Shown in pieces: positions 49,989-60,287 of a stretch of DNA of 64,000 bases. Where the stretch lies: the NCBI RefSeq assembly GCF_020622345.1, contig NZ_JACNMO010000024.1:16611-80610 (forward strand), written 5' to 3'. Position 1 is the first letter of the stretch; every line of letters starts with the position of its first letter. The position numbers and the translations under genes are program-made. Origin of the DNA: Roseobacter weihaiensis. Its GTDB lineage: Bacteria; Pseudomonadota; Alphaproteobacteria; Rhodobacterales; Rhodobacteraceae. The notes beneath the pieces are model-generated. The model saw only the letters and a program-made list of their open reading frames with translations. It was not told the origin of the DNA and made no database searches.

Positions 49989-50942
49989 ATGGCAATGCAG
50001 CGCTATATCCTCAAACGCACCGGGTCCCTGATCCTTAGCCTGTTGGTCGCCTCTCTGGTGATCTTTACGGTGATCGAGATCGTACCGGGTGATCCTGCGT
50101 CCTTCATGCTGGGGATCAATGCCCAGCCCGAGACGCTGGCGGCACTACGCGCTGAACTAGGTCTCGATGCCTCCAAGGTCGGGCGCTATTTTGCCTGGGT
50201 CGGCGGCATGCTGACAGGGGATTTCGGCACCTCTTATACCTACCGCACACCGGTGACGGAGATGGTCGCGGACCGCATCGGCGTGTCGATCCCGCTGGCG
50301 CTTTATGCGCTGGTGCTGTCGGTTCTGATCGCACTTCCCGCCGGGCTTTATGCCGCGTCGCGCCGGGGCCAGGCGGGCGATCTGGGCGTGCTCGGGGCCA
50401 CACAGATGGGCGTGGCGATTCCGAATTTCTGGTTCGCGATGATGCTGGTGCTGGTCTTTGCGATCCACTGGCGCTGGTTTCCCGCTGGCGGCTTTCCGGG
50501 CTGGGAGCAGGGGTTCTGGGCCTGCGTTCAGGCGCTGACCCTGCCCGCCATTGCGCTGGCCCTGCCGCAGGCAGCGATCCTCACGCGGGTCATGCGCTCG
50601 GCGCTGCTCGAGGTGCTGGGTGAGGATTTCATGCGCACCGCAAGGGCCAAGGGTCTCTCCGCCCGCCAGACCCTCTGGCGGCACGGGCTGCGCAATGCCA
50701 TGATCCCGGTGCTGACCATCGTAGGGCTGCAATTCTCGTTCCTGTTCGCCGGCACGATCATCATCGAACAGGTCTTTTACCTACCGGGGCTGGGGCGGCT
50801 GATCTTTCAGTCCATCTCGGCCCGTGACCTGATCGTTGTGGAAAGCGTGGTGATGCTGATTGTCTTTGGTGTCATCCTCATCAACTTCCTCGTGGATCTC
50901 GCCTATGCCGCCGTTGATCCGCGCCTGAGGAACCGCACATGA
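49989..50942 (+). CDS. ABC transporter permease, DppB/OppB type
   Basis: The 317-residue inner-membrane protein has six helices and the DppB-type permease features, with IVPGDPASFMLGINAQPETL near residue 37 and the ATPase-contacting EAA-type loop MRTARAKGLSARQTLWRHGL near 217. The start is ATG 49989 or the next at 49995; no strong ribosome site is seen. It overlaps the second permease by 4 nt. Confidence 0.92.
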   Translation: MAMQRYILKRTGSLILSLLVASLVIFTVIEIVPGDPASFMLGINAQPETLAALRAELGLDASKVGRYFAWVGGMLTGDFGTSYTYRTPVTEMVADRIGVSIPLALYALVLSVLIALPAGLYAASRRGQAGDLGVLGATQMGVAIPNFWFAMMLVLVFAIHWRWFPAGGFPGWEQGFWACVQALTLPAIALALPQAAILTRVMRSALLEVLGEDFMRTARAKGLSARQTLWRHGLRNAMIPVLTIVGLQFSFLFAGTIIIEQVFYLPGLGRLIFQSISARDLIVVESVVMLIVFGVILINFLVDLAYAAVDPRLRNRT

Positions 50943-51754
50943 GCCGCCCGCTGATCCTTGGTGCCTGCCTCTCTGCGGGCTTTGTCGCGATGGCCCTGCT
51001 GTCGCTGGTGTGGACACCCCACGATCACACGCTGCTCGACATTCCGGGCAAGCTACAGACGCCGGGCGGCACCCATCTGCTGGGCACGGATCACCTGGGC
51101 CGCGACATCCTCAGCATGGTCATGGTGGGCACACGCACCTCGATCGCCGTGGCACTGGTGGCGCTTGTCATCGGGCTCTGCCTCGGGGTGCCACTGGGCC
51201 TCGCAGCCGCCGCCCGCAAGGGCAGTTGGCTGGACGAAACCATCATGCGCGGCAATGACATCATCTTTGCCTTTCCGCTGCTGGTGATGGCCATCCTGAT
51301 CACCGCGGTTTTTGGCCCTTCCGCCGTCAACGCCATCATCGCCTTTGGCCTTTTCAACATTCCCGTCTTTGCCCGCGTGACCCGCGGGGCCGCCCTGCCC
51401 CTGTGGGAGCGGGAGTTCATCCTCGCGGCCCGCGTCGCCGGGAAACACGCGCAGCGGATCTCGGTCGAACATATCCTGCCCAATGTGATGAACCTGCTGA
51501 TCGTGCAGAGCACCATCCAGTTCGCCCTGGGCATTCAGGTGGAGGCGGCGCTTTCCTTCGTAGGCCTTGGTGTGCAGCCGCCGACCCCTTCGCTGGGCCG
51601 CATGCTGGCCGATGCCCAGACCCTGGTGACCCTGGCGCCGCATCTGGCCGTGGTGCCGGGCGTGGCGATCATCCTTATCGTGCTGGGCCTGAACCTGCTG
51701 GGCGACGGGCTTCGCGATGCGCTCGACCCCCGGTTGCGGAGACGGCTCGCATGA
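50939..51754 (+). CDS. ABC transporter permease, DppC/OppC type
   Basis: The 271-residue protein has about six helices. The DppC-type LLGTDHLGRDILSMVMVGTR lies near residue 42 and the coupling loop AARVAGKHAQRISVEHILPN near 170. The last four bases overlap the start of the ATPase gene (ATGA). Confidence 0.92.
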   Translation: MSRPLILGACLSAGFVAMALLSLVWTPHDHTLLDIPGKLQTPGGTHLLGTDHLGRDILSMVMVGTRTSIAVALVALVIGLCLGVPLGLAAAARKGSWLDETIMRGNDIIFAFPLLVMAILITAVFGPSAVNAIIAFGLFNIPVFARVTRGAALPLWEREFILAARVAGKHAQRISVEHILPNVMNLLIVQSTIQFALGIQVEAALSFVGLGVQPPTPSLGRMLADAQTLVTLAPHLAVVPGVAIILIVLGLNLLGDGLRDALDPRLRRRLA

Positions 51755-53364
51755 CGCTGCTGAAAATCGACCATCTCTCCGTTGCCATTCACGGCCGGCC
51801 GGTGCTGCGCGATCTGTCCCTTCAGGTCGCGGCAGGCGAGGTGCTGGCCCTCACCGGCGAGAGCGGCTCGGGCAAATCCATGACAGCTCTTGCCACGATG
51901 CAATTGCTGCCCCCCGGTGCTGTCACCCAAGGGCGCATCCATCTCGGCACAAAGGAGCTGACCCGCCTGTCCGAGAGCGCCCTTTGCGCCCTGCGGGGCC
52001 GCGACATCGGCATGGTCTTTCAGGAACCCATGACCGCGCTGAACCCGGTGCAGACCATCGGCGCACAGGTGGCCGAAACGATCCGCCTGCATACGAAGAC
52101 AAATGCCACCGAGGCCCGCGCGCAGGCGGCAGAGACACTGACCCGCGTGGGCCTGCCGCCCGACCGGTTCCCGCCGGAGCGCTATCCGCATGAGCTCTCG
52201 GGCGGGCAGCGCCAGCGGGTGGTGATCGCGATCGCCATTGCACTCAAGCCCCGGTTGCTGATCGCGGATGAACCGACGACAGCGCTGGATGTGACCACGC
52301 AGGCGAAAATTCTCGATCTGCTGGTGGCTCTGGCGCGCGAGGACAACATGGCACTGATCCTCATCACCCATGACCTTGCTGTCGTGGCACAGCTGGCAGA
52401 CCACATCGCCGTCATGCGGCGCGGCAAAGTGGTCGAGAGCGCACCGACCGGGCAGCTTTTGCACCGGATGCAGCATCCCTACACGCGGATGCTCTTTGAG
52501 GCCTCGGCACATCAGGTGGACCTGCCCCGACCACCTGCGCCCAAACCTCTACTCGAGGCGCGCAACCTGCGCCGCGCCTACCGGCTGCCCCGGCGGCGTC
52601 TGTTTGAAAAACCCGGTGTTTTCGAAGCGGTCAGAGACGTCAGCTTTACCCTTGCCCGCGGTGAACGTCTGGGCCTTGTCGGAGAAAGCGGCTGTGGCAA
52701 ATCGACCCTGACCCGCGCGCTGTTGGGCCTTGAGCCCTTGCAGGGGGGCCAGATCACGCTGGAGGGGGCGCCGCTGTTTCAGGATGCCGCCTCAAGCCGT
52801 CTGGCGCGCCGGCGGATGCAGGTGGTGTTTCAGGACCCTTTCGGCAGCTTCAACCCCCGACACACCGTGGGGCGGCTGATTGCCGAGCCCTTCCATCTGC
52901 TGCGCACCCCGCCCACCGGAGCAAAGCGCGATCAGGCGATTGCAAAAGCCCTGATCGACGTGGATCTGACGCCCGCCGATGCGCAGCGCTATATTCACGA
53001 GTTTTCAGGCGGGCAGCGCCAGCGGATCGCCATTGCCCGCGCGCTTATCATCGAGCCGGAGCTCATCATCTTTGACGAGGCCGTCTCCGCGCTTGATGTC
53101 TCCGTACGGGCCCAGATCCTTGACCTTCTGGCCGAGCTTTGTCGCAGGCATACGCTCACCTACCTCTTTATCTCCCATGATCTGACCGTCGTGCGCTCTG
53201 TCACCGACCGGGTGCTGGTCATGCAGGCGGGCCGGATCGTGGAAGAAGGGGCGACGGAAGAGGTCTTTACCAATCCGCAACATTCTTACACCAGAACCCT
53301 CCTTGCGGCAGCGCCACGCCTGCCCGCGCTGACGGCCACGAAAGGCATGTCCCATGAAGGATGA
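51751..53364 (+). CDS. Fused ABC transporter ATPase (DppD-DppF type)
   Basis: The 537-residue protein is two ABC ATPases joined in one chain. The first has Walker A GESGSGKS (residues 36-43) and the signature LSGGQRQ; the second has GESGCGKS near residue 310 and FSGGQRQ. This is the standard dipeptide/oligopeptide arrangement with both ATPases fused. Its 3' end overlaps the GNAT gene by 11 nt. Confidence 0.95.
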   Translation: MTLLKIDHLSVAIHGRPVLRDLSLQVAAGEVLALTGESGSGKSMTALATMQLLPPGAVTQGRIHLGTKELTRLSESALCALRGRDIGMVFQEPMTALNPVQTIGAQVAETIRLHTKTNATEARAQAAETLTRVGLPPDRFPPERYPHELSGGQRQRVVIAIAIALKPRLLIADEPTTALDVTTQAKILDLLVALAREDNMALILITHDLAVVAQLADHIAVMRRGKVVESAPTGQLLHRMQHPYTRMLFEASAHQVDLPRPPAPKPLLEARNLRRAYRLPRRRLFEKPGVFEAVRDVSFTLARGERLGLVGESGCGKSTLTRALLGLEPLQGGQITLEGAPLFQDAASSRLARRRMQVVFQDPFGSFNPRHTVGRLIAEPFHLLRTPPTGAKRDQAIAKALIDVDLTPADAQRYIHEFSGGQRQRIAIARALIIEPELIIFDEAVSALDVSVRAQILDLLAELCRRHTLTYLFISHDLTVVRSVTDRVLVMQAGRIVEEGATEEVFTNPQHSYTRTLLAAAPRLPALTATKGMSHEG

Positions 53365-53854
53365 TATCATCCTGAGTACACTGACCCAAGCCGAGCACAG
53401 CATAGACGCGCTCGATCTGGCGCGGCGGGCGGCGGACTATGTGACATTGGAAGTCGGACATATCCCGGATGACGCCTATATCCGGGATTTCTTTACCGCC
53501 ACGCCACCGGACCTCGGCCCCGAATGTCTTTTGCACTTCGGCGTCATGGAAGGTCCGGCGATGGTTGGCATGATCTGTATCGCGGAAGGCTATGAATACC
53601 CGGATGACTGGTGGATCGGGCTGATGCTGATCGATCCGGCCTTTCGCGGGCAACGGATTGGGCATAGGGTTGTCGAAAAGATAAAGCGGCGGGCGACGGC
53701 GCGCGGGATCAACATGCTGAAGCTGGCGGTACTCACCGCCAATCCGCGCGCGCTCAAGTTCTGGCACCGCGAAGGATTTGTGCATCACCGGGACGCCCCT
53801 GCGACGCCGCAAAGCGACGGGCACGACCGGGTGGTTCTGAAATACCAGCTCTGA
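53354..53854 (+). CDS. GNAT-family N-acetyltransferase
   Basis: The 166-residue protein has the acetyl-CoA binding stretch LMLIDPAFRGQRIGHRVVEK near residue 90 and LAVLTANPRALKFWHREGFV near 130, typical of the GNAT fold. It overlaps the ABC ATPase gene and is 8 nt upstream of the dehydrogenase, so it belongs to the same operon. Its acceptor substrate is unknown. Confidence 0.88.
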   Translation: MKDDIILSTLTQAEHSIDALDLARRAADYVTLEVGHIPDDAYIRDFFTATPPDLGPECLLHFGVMEGPAMVGMICIAEGYEYPDDWWIGLMLIDPAFRGQRIGHRVVEKIKRRATARGINMLKLAVLTANPRALKFWHREGFVHHRDAPATPQSDGHDRVVLKYQL

Positions 53855-53862
53855 GGAGGCCC

Positions 53863-54609
53863 ATGCGACTGAAGGGAAAGACAGCGATTATCACCGGCGG
53901 GGCCTCCGGCTTCGGCGCGGGTATCGCGCGGAAATTCGTGCACGAAGGCTGCCGCGTGATGATTGCCGATATCAATGGCACCGCTGCCCGGCATATGGCT
54001 CAGGACCTTGGCCCGAACGCTGTCGCACAGGACGCCGATGTGGCCAGGGCCGCGTCGGTGGCGGAGATGGCAGAGGCGGCACGCGCCCTCTGGGGTCACA
54101 TCGATATCCTGGTCAACAATGCCGGGGTGACCCACCTGCCGACCCCGCTGGAGGACGTCACCGAAGAGGATTTTGACCGGGTTCTGGCGGTGAATGCCAA
54201 GTCCGTCTTTCTGACTGCCAAAGCCATCGTCCCGCAGATGAAAGAGCGCGGCGTTGGTGTGATCCTCAACGTGGCCTCGACCGCCGGTGTCTCGCCGCGC
54301 CCGCGGCTGAACTGGTACAATGCCTCCAAGGGCTGGATGATCACAGCGACAAAGGCCATGGCGGTGGAGCTCGCCCCGCAGGGGATACGCGTGAACGCGC
54401 TGAATCCCGTGGCCGGAGAAACCCCCCTGCTGAAATCCTTCATGGGCGAAGACACCCCCGAGATGCGCGCGAAATTCCTCGCCACCATCCCCTTGGGCCG
54501 GTTTTCGACACCTGAAGACATGGGCAACGCGGCCTGCTATCTCTGCTCTGACGAAGCGTCAATGATCACCGGCGTTGCCATGGAAGTTGACGGAGGCCGC
54601 TGCATATGA
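53863..54609 (+). CDS. Short-chain dehydrogenase/reductase
   Basis: The 248-residue protein has the Rossmann motif TGGASGFGAGIA near residue 12, NNAGVTH near 85 and the catalytic pair Y-x3-K in WYNASKGWM near 150. The serine of the triad is in NVASTAG. It is a classical SDR, and ITGVAMEVDGGRCI is the usual end. GAGGAG is found 5-6 nt before the ATG. Substrate unknown. Confidence 0.93.
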   Translation: MRLKGKTAIITGGASGFGAGIARKFVHEGCRVMIADINGTAARHMAQDLGPNAVAQDADVARAASVAEMAEAARALWGHIDILVNNAGVTHLPTPLEDVTEEDFDRVLAVNAKSVFLTAKAIVPQMKERGVGVILNVASTAGVSPRPRLNWYNASKGWMITATKAMAVELAPQGIRVNALNPVAGETPLLKSFMGEDTPEMRAKFLATIPLGRFSTPEDMGNAACYLCSDEASMITGVAMEVDGGRCI

Positions 54610-54956
54610 CCCCGGTCAACCTTGCCGAAAAGCTCGCACAGGTCACCCGCCACTGGGACCCGCATGTGGTTGCGGACTATAACGACAATGACGTCATGGT
54701 GGTTCGTTTTCAGGGGGCGTTCCCGTTCCACCTGCACGAAGACACGGATGATTTCTTTCTGGTGCTGCAAGGCGAGATGGTCATGGACCTTGAGGGCAGC
54801 GCGCACCCGGTCAAAGCGGGCGAGCTCTTTGTGGTGCCCCGGGGCGTGACCCACAGGCCCCGCGCGGAGGTGGAGTGCCACGTGCTGCTGATCGAACCCA
54901 AGGGGGTGCCGAATACCGGTGATCCGGCCACCGCCGCGCCAAAACCCCGGATCTGA
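54606..54956 (+). CDS. Cupin-domain protein
   Basis: The 116-residue protein is a single cupin with the metal-binding histidine pattern in FPFHLHEDTDDFFLVLQGEM and the second motif GELFVVPRGVTHRP. It overlaps the dehydrogenase stop by 4 nt. Function within the operon is unknown. Confidence 0.9.
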   Translation: MTPVNLAEKLAQVTRHWDPHVVADYNDNDVMVVRFQGAFPFHLHEDTDDFFLVLQGEMVMDLEGSAHPVKAGELFVVPRGVTHRPRAEVECHVLLIEPKGVPNTGDPATAAPKPRI

Positions 54957-54996
54957 GCGTGATGCGCCCCTGCCCCACCCGTCGTTTTGAACTGGC

Positions 54997-56010
54997 GTGC
55001 CGCTGATGCAGCCCGGCGTGCGCAACAGCATCACCGATGTGCCCGGCCTCAGGGTCGGCAACGCGCAGGACGCAGCGCTCAAATCCGGGGTGACGGTGCT
55101 GACCGCAGAGGCGCCCTTTACCGCGTCGGTGCATGTGATGGGAGGCGCGCCCGGTACCCGCGAGACAGCGTTGCTCGCGCCGGACAAGTCGGTGGCGCAG
55201 GTTGACGCGCTGGTGCTGTCGGGCGGCTCTGCCTTCGGACTGGAGGCCTGCGGCGGCGTGGTCGACGGCCTGCGCGCCCAGGGCCGCGGCTTTGCCGTCG
55301 GGCCCGTCCGCGTGCCGATTGTGCCCGGGGCGATCCTCTTTGATCTTCTCAACGGCGGCGCCAAGGATTGGGCCCAAAACCCCTACCCCGCCCTGGGCCG
55401 CACGGCTCTGGACGCCGCCTCGAACCGGTTCGATCTGGGGTCCGTCGGCGCAGGCACCGGGGCCACGACCGCAACGCTCAAAGGCGGGCTGGGGTCTGCG
55501 TCACTGGTGTTGGAGAATGGCATCACCGTCGGCGCTCTGGTTGCGGCCAACCCGGTGGGTGCTGTGACCACACCGGGCGAGGGACATTTCTATGCCGCCC
55601 CCTTCGAGATCGGGGCGGAATACGGTGGTCGGGGGCCTGATACGGCCAGTGGTTTGGGGCGCAGGCTGGAGAACCGCAAGATGCAGGCCATGACGGAACA
55701 CGCCAACACCACAATTGCCATCGTGGCCACGGATGCGGCGCTGGACAAAGCGCAATGCGCGCGGGTGGCGGTCGCCGCCCATGACGGGTTGGCCCGCGCC
55801 ATTGTGCCGGCCCATACGCCAATGGATGGTGATCTGGTGTTTGCCGCCGCCACCGGGGCGCGTCCGCTTGGCGATCCCCTTGGGGAGTTGAGCGCGATTG
55901 GCCATGCCGCCGCCCTCTGTCTGAGCCGCGCCATCGCCCGCGCGGTCTTTGAGGCGACACCGGCACCGGGCGATCTCTTGCCCTGCTGGCGTGAGCTTCA
56001 GGACCGCTAA
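54997..56010 (+). CDS. P1-family (DmpA/NylC-like) self-processing aminopeptidase or amidase
   Basis: The 337-residue protein belongs to the P1 (DmpA/NylC) N-terminal-nucleophile hydrolases. [19 protein letters not shown] lies at the start and [17 protein letters not shown] near residue 75. The sequence [16 protein letters not shown] near residue 240 contains Asn-Thr, where related enzymes cleave themselves to expose a threonine nucleophile. The start is GTG at 54997 or ATG at 55006. It meets dxs tail to tail with a 4-bp overlap. Confidence 0.88.
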   Translation: MPLMQPGVRNSITDVPGLRVGNAQDAALKSGVTVLTAEAPFTASVHVMGGAPGTRETALLAPDKSVAQVDALVLSGGSAFGLEACGGVVDGLRAQGRGFAVGPVRVPIVPGAILFDLLNGGAKDWAQNPYPALGRTALDAASNRFDLGSVGAGTGATTATLKGGLGSASLVLENGITVGALVAANPVGAVTTPGEGHFYAAPFEIGAEYGGRGPDTASGLGRRLENRKMQAMTEHANTTIAIVATDAALDKAQCARVAVAAHDGLARAIVPAHTPMDGDLVFAAATGARPLGDPLGELSAIGHAAALCLSRAIARAVFEATPAPGDLLPCWRELQDR

Positions 56011-57944
56011 CTGCGCGCGCTCTTCAGATCGACGATCTTTGCGTCGCGGCCCAGCACCTTGTTGACCGTCTCAATGATGCCTGCGGTATCCAGACCCGCG
56101 GCCCGATACATCTCTGCAGGCGAGGCCTGATCGATGAAGCGATCCGGCAGGCACATCGTGCGGAGCTTGCAGCCGTGGTCCAGCAGACCTTCGCGCGCCA
56201 TGGCCTGCAAGACCATCGCGCCAAACCCGCCTTCGGCTCCCTGCTCCACCGTGATGAGGGCGGTGTGGGTCTGCACCAGCCTGGCAATCAGGTCCATGTC
56301 GAGCGGTTTGGCGAAACGTGCATCCGCGACCGTCACGTCAACCCCTTCGGCGGCCAGGCTGGTGGCCGCCGCCGCGCAATCGCCAAGCAGCGTGCCGAGA
56401 GACAAGAGCGCCACCGCGCCGCTGCCCTGCCGGATCATCCGGCCCTTGCCGATCTCCAGCACCTCGCCCTGGGCGGGCAGGCTCACGCCGGTGCCATTGC
56501 CACGCGGATAGCGAAAAGCAATCGGCCCGGTGTCATGCGCCGCAGCGGTGGCGACCATATGCATCAGCTCGGCTTCGTCCGCCGCGGCCATGACGACCAT
56601 GCCCGGCAGCGCGCCAAGGTAGCCGATGTCGAAAGCGCCCGCATGGGTCGCACCATCAGCCCCGACCAGACCCGCCCGGTCGATGGCAAAGCGCACCGGC
56701 AACCCTTGCAGGGCCACATCATGCACCACCTGATCGTAGCCCCGCTGCAGGAAGGTCGAATAGATCGCACAGAAGGGTTTGAGCCCCGATGCCGCCATCC
56801 CGGCGGCAAAGGTCACGCCATGTTGCTCGGCAATGCCCACGTCAAAGACGCGGGCGGGGAAGCGCTTGGCCATCCGGTCCACCCCTGTCCCGCTTGGCAT
56901 CGCCGCCGTCACTGCGACGATGCTGGGGTCACGGGCTGCGGCTTCGGTCAACGCATCGCCGAAGACCGCCGTGTAGGAGGGCGCGTTGGCCTTCGCCTTG
57001 GCCTGCACCCCGGTGCCCACATCGAATTTACTGACACCGTGGTATTTGTCGGTGGACCCTTCGGCGGGCGCATAGCCCTTGCCCTTGACCGTGCAGCAAT
57101 GGATCAGCACCGGCCCCGTAGCCCGCGCCTTGGCCCCGCGCAACACGCTGAGCAACTGGTTGATGTCATGGCCGTCAATCGGCCCGATGTAGTCAAAACC
57201 CAGCTCTTCAAAGAAGGTGCCCCGGCTTTCCAGCCCGGTGACCATCTCGCGCGCGCGGCGGGCGCCATCGCGCACCGGTTTGGGGGCGAATTTCTCCATC
57301 CCTTCGGCCATCGCAACCAGCCCGCCAAAGGGCCCGACGCGGCTGAGGTCCGAGAGGCTGGAGAGATAGGAGGACATCGCGCCCACGGGCGGTGCGATGC
57401 TCATCTCATTGTCATTCAGGATCACAAAGAGCCGCCGGCCCTCATGGCCTGCGTTATTGAGCGCCTCATACGCCATGCCGGCACTGATCGACCCATCCCC
57501 GATGACGGCAACGGCATCGCCGGTCGGCTGGCCCATATCGCGCCCGACGGTGAAACCGAGGGCCGCAGAAATCGAGGTGCTGGAATGCGCCGCGCCAAAG
57601 GGGTCGTAAACGGATTCGCTGCGTTTGGTAAAACCACTGAGGCCTCCGCCCTGCCGCAACGTGTGCATCCGGTCGCGCCGCCCGGTGAGGATCTTGTGCG
57701 GATAGCATTGGTGGCCCACATCCCAGACCAGCTTGTCGCGCGGCGTGTCAAAGACGGCGTGAATGGCCACGCTCAACTCGACCACCCCAAGGCTGGACCC
57801 CAGATGCCCACCGGTCCGGCTGACCGCCCCGATGACTTCTGCCCGCAGTTCGTCGGCGACGTCCTTGAGCTCCGGATCCGTCATGCTGCGCAGATCGGCA
57901 GGGCCGGCAACACGGTCGAGGGTCGGGGTGTTTGAATGGGTCAT
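56007..57944 (-). CDS. dxs: 1-deoxy-D-xylulose-5-phosphate synthase
   Basis: Dxs condenses pyruvate and glyceraldehyde 3-phosphate with thiamine diphosphate, starting the MEP isoprenoid pathway. The 645-residue protein has [13 protein letters not shown] near residue 75, the thiamine-binding [16 protein letters not shown] near 150, and a transketolase C-terminal half. The ATG at 57944 is favoured over 57953, because AGGAG is too near the latter. A dxs downstream of the puf operon is also known in Rhodobacter. A terminator separates it from pufC, so it probably has its own promoter. Confidence 0.96.
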   Translation of the reverse strand: MTHSNTPTLDRVAGPADLRSMTDPELKDVADELRAEVIGAVSRTGGHLGSSLGVVELSVAIHAVFDTPRDKLVWDVGHQCYPHKILTGRRDRMHTLRQGGGLSGFTKRSESVYDPFGAAHSSTSISAALGFTVGRDMGQPTGDAVAVIGDGSISAGMAYEALNNAGHEGRRLFVILNDNEMSIAPPVGAMSSYLSSLSDLSRVGPFGGLVAMAEGMEKFAPKPVRDGARRAREMVTGLESRGTFFEELGFDYIGPIDGHDINQLLSVLRGAKARATGPVLIHCCTVKGKGYAPAEGSTDKYHGVSKFDVGTGVQAKAKANAPSYTAVFGDALTEAAARDPSIVAVTAAMPSGTGVDRMAKRFPARVFDVGIAEQHGVTFAAGMAASGLKPFCAIYSTFLQRGYDQVVHDVALQGLPVRFAIDRAGLVGADGATHAGAFDIGYLGALPGMVVMAAADEAELMHMVATAAAHDTGPIAFRYPRGNGTGVSLPAQGEVLEIGKGRMIRQGSGAVALLSLGTLLGDCAAAATSLAAEGVDVTVADARFAKPLDMDLIARLVQTHTALITVEQGAEGGFGAMVLQAMAREGLLDHGCKLRTMCLPDRFIDQASPAEMYRAAGLDTAGIIETVNKVLGRDAKIVDLKSARS

Positions 57945-58015
57945 CGCGCACATCTCCTATGTCAGAGCGGTGGCCGGGGGCCTCTTGCCAAAGCCTCTGT
58001 CCCGCCACCGGGACT

Positions 58016-58054
58016 AAAAAGGGGTCGCGGCGGGTTTGATCCCGCAGCGACCCC
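58016..58054 (-). terminator. Rho-independent terminator of the puf operon
   Basis: GGGGTCGC...GCGGG (58021-58034) pairs with CCCGC...GCGACCCC (58041-58054) around TTTGAT. Read on the minus strand the stem is followed by TTTTT. It is the last of five stem-loops after pufC. Confidence 0.85.
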
Positions 58055-58057
58055 GAG

Positions 58058-58165
58058 TTCCTGTAGCCAACAGGAAGGGAACCGGGGTGTTGAGACCCCG
58101 TGCCCGGACCAAGGAAGCCAATGGTCCGTGCCTGGCCTAGGTGGGGGCGGCCTAGAGTGCCGCCC
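58058..58165. repeat. Four tandem stem-loops between pufC and the puf terminator
   Basis: In the order met by the puf transcript: GGGCGGC/GCCGCCC (58145-58165), CGGACCA/TGGTCCG (58105-58128), CGGGGT/ACCCCG (58083-58100) and TTCCTGT/ACAGGAA (58058-58076). None has its own T tract. They may block 3'-to-5' decay of pufLMC mRNA. Confidence 0.75.
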
Positions 58166-58171
58166 AGCCTC

Positions 58172-59287
58172 CTATTCGTAGACTGGCGCGTCGCTGGTCG
58201 CGAGCTCGGGCCAATCGGCAATGGCATTCATGCCTTGCATGGGTTGCTGATAGCCTTTGTGACAGGTCTTGCAGGCTGCTTTTGGCGCATCTGCAAACAC
58301 CGGCCCCAGACGCTCGGGCGGATATTCAGCCTCAAGCGGGATCAGGTATTCCTGGTTCATCTCGATCACCATCTGACGCCCCAGCAGCGCGGTTGCCCAT
58401 TGTGGCGTATTCTCCTCCGGGGCATAGAAGGCGCGGCTGTTGTGACAGAACACGCAATTCACCCCGAGGCTGTTGGAGAAATAGTTCATCAGCGAATAGG
58501 TCATCTCGGTCTTCTGGATCGAGGCCACTTCCTCATCGTTGGGCACCCCGGCAACCCGGCTTTCCAGATCGTGCACGTTCACCGCCTCGTAGTCGGTCAG
58601 ATAGACCTCAAGTGCGTTGGAGGGCAGCGAGGTGGCCTGGCTGACGGACGTCGCCCGATTCTGGACGGAGGGCCAGCCTTCGGTCGCTTCGGTCACCGGC
58701 GTGATGTTGAACCAGATATCCGACGGGACATTCAGGCCGCGGTGGCAGGTAAAGCAGTTCACGCCGACCTCCTGATTGGCGTTGACGTGGGCATCCCAGT
58801 TCTCGTTGATGTTCTGGGTCATCTGGATCATGCGACGCGACACAACCTTGGTATAGAGGTTGTCCTCGCCATAAGTGTCCAGATCACCATCCCCGTGACA
58901 ATAGGCACAGCCCTGTTCGGGAGAGACCCACTGTGTGATGGCCGTCATGACCCGATTGAAGTTGTCTTCGGTCAGATCCCCCAGCACCTGCACGTTGTCG
59001 TAGATGTCACGGGCCAGAGGCTCACCCCCCTCGGGGATGAAGGGTTCTTCGGTGTAGTAGGCCTCGATCGTGGGATCCGGCGCGAACCGCGTGACGTTGA
59101 ACTCGGGCACCGACATGCCCGTGCCACGCGGACCGGTCTGCAGCGAGGCCTGTGCGACCGGGTTGCCCCAGCTTATCACCATCACCGCAACAAAGACCGC
59201 GCCCCCCAGAACCCCCACCAGGATCGCCGGACCAAAGATGTTGGTCGGGTTATCCTCGTTCCATTTGTTGAACCACTTGGGCAGCAT
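58172..59287 (-). CDS. pufC: Reaction-centre tetrahaem cytochrome c subunit
   Basis: PufC sits on the periplasmic side of the reaction centre and re-reduces the special pair. The 371-residue protein has one N-terminal transmembrane helix (about 18-40) without a lipobox, so the anchor is probably not cleaved. Four haem motifs are present: CAYCH, CFTCH, CVFCH and CKTCH. Upstream methionines (for example RRMIQMTQNIN, MTYSLMNYFSN) match the expected sixth-ligand helices. It replaces pufX at the end of the puf operon. Confidence 0.98.
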   Translation of the reverse strand: MLPKWFNKWNEDNPTNIFGPAILVGVLGGAVFVAVMVISWGNPVAQASLQTGPRGTGMSVPEFNVTRFAPDPTIEAYYTEEPFIPEGGEPLARDIYDNVQVLGDLTEDNFNRVMTAITQWVSPEQGCAYCHGDGDLDTYGEDNLYTKVVSRRMIQMTQNINENWDAHVNANQEVGVNCFTCHRGLNVPSDIWFNITPVTEATEGWPSVQNRATSVSQATSLPSNALEVYLTDYEAVNVHDLESRVAGVPNDEEVASIQKTEMTYSLMNYFSNSLGVNCVFCHNSRAFYAPEENTPQWATALLGRQMVIEMNQEYLIPLEAEYPPERLGPVFADAPKAACKTCHKGYQQPMQGMNAIADWPELATSDAPVYE

Positions 59288-59289
59288 GA

Positions 59290-60285
59290 TCAGTCCTCCT
59301 TCCCGATAAAGGTCTCATAGGAGCCGTAGTCGGCATATCCGTAGGAGCCGTCATACATCGGCGCGAAATTGTGCTCCTGCGCCCAGATGAACCAGTTGTC
59401 GACCACTGTGCCGGTCAGCAGGATGCCGATGCCCCCGGTGATCGGTGTCAGCACCGCGAACCACCAGGCCCAGCGGTGGATACCTTCCATCGTGGCGTTG
59501 AACCCCATGGTCCAGCGCCAGAAGAGCGCCGCGCGTTCCGTGGCCGTGCCGCGGTCATAGATCTGCTCCAGCTCGCGGTCGCCGCCGTAACGGGTGACCG
59601 CCAGAATGGTGCCGCCGTGCATGCAGAAGAGCAGCACCGAGCCATAAAGGAACACGATCGAGAGACAGTGGAACGGGTTGTAGTAGAGGTTGCCGTAGCG
59701 GATCGAAAACGCTGTTGTCCAGTCGAGGTGCGGGAAGATGCCGTAGGGCACCGCCTCCGACCAGGATCCCATCAGGATCGGACGGAAGAGACCCAGCACC
59801 AGAAAGAGCCAGACCGCAGCCGCAAAGCCCCAGAAGATATGTTTGCCCATCTTGTGCTGTTCGGCCAGCAGATAGGCCCGCAAGAGCCATGTCATCACCG
59901 AGACCAGCAGGAAGAAACTGGCGATGATGTACCACCCGCCATCGTTCAGCGGCGGCATGGTCAGCCCGTATTCGGGGGACGGCGGCTCAAGCGCCAGCCA
60001 GAACAGCTGCCGGATGAACTGCGGGATCGACCAGCCGACCTGCGCCAGCATGTTGAAGCCCACGATGAAGAACCACGCGAGCCCGGTGCCAAAAGCCACC
60101 ATCGACGTCCAGCCGAAGTAGTAGGGCCCGATCTGGCCGTTGCCGAAGAGGCCCGCCAGCGAGCTGAAGAAGGGTTTGCCGACCCGCTCTTCGGCCATGT
60201 TGTTGCCCGCATCGTCCATGCCCCATTCGGGAGCACCCCGGACCTGCACCTGCGTAAAGATATTCTGATATTCAGGATACATCAT
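59290..60285 (-). CDS. pufM: Photosynthetic reaction centre M subunit
   Basis: PufM is one of the two membrane subunits carrying the pigments and the quinone electron acceptors. The 331-residue protein has five helices. [20 protein letters not shown] near residue 190 and MHGGTILAV carry special-pair and iron-ligand histidines. [12 protein letters not shown] supplies the conserved iron-ligand glutamate. GGAGGG lies upstream; the ATG at 60285 is followed at once by another. Confidence 0.98.
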   Translation of the reverse strand: MMYPEYQNIFTQVQVRGAPEWGMDDAGNNMAEERVGKPFFSSLAGLFGNGQIGPYYFGWTSMVAFGTGLAWFFIVGFNMLAQVGWSIPQFIRQLFWLALEPPSPEYGLTMPPLNDGGWYIIASFFLLVSVMTWLLRAYLLAEQHKMGKHIFWGFAAAVWLFLVLGLFRPILMGSWSEAVPYGIFPHLDWTTAFSIRYGNLYYNPFHCLSIVFLYGSVLLFCMHGGTILAVTRYGGDRELEQIYDRGTATERAALFWRWTMGFNATMEGIHRWAWWFAVLTPITGGIGILLTGTVVDNWFIWAQEHNFAPMYDGSYGYADYGSYETFIGKED

Positions 60286-60287
60286 GA

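Noticed and set aside
56175..57935. 586-codon plus-strand frame over dxs
   Set aside because: Antisense to a complete Dxs with thiamine-binding motif.
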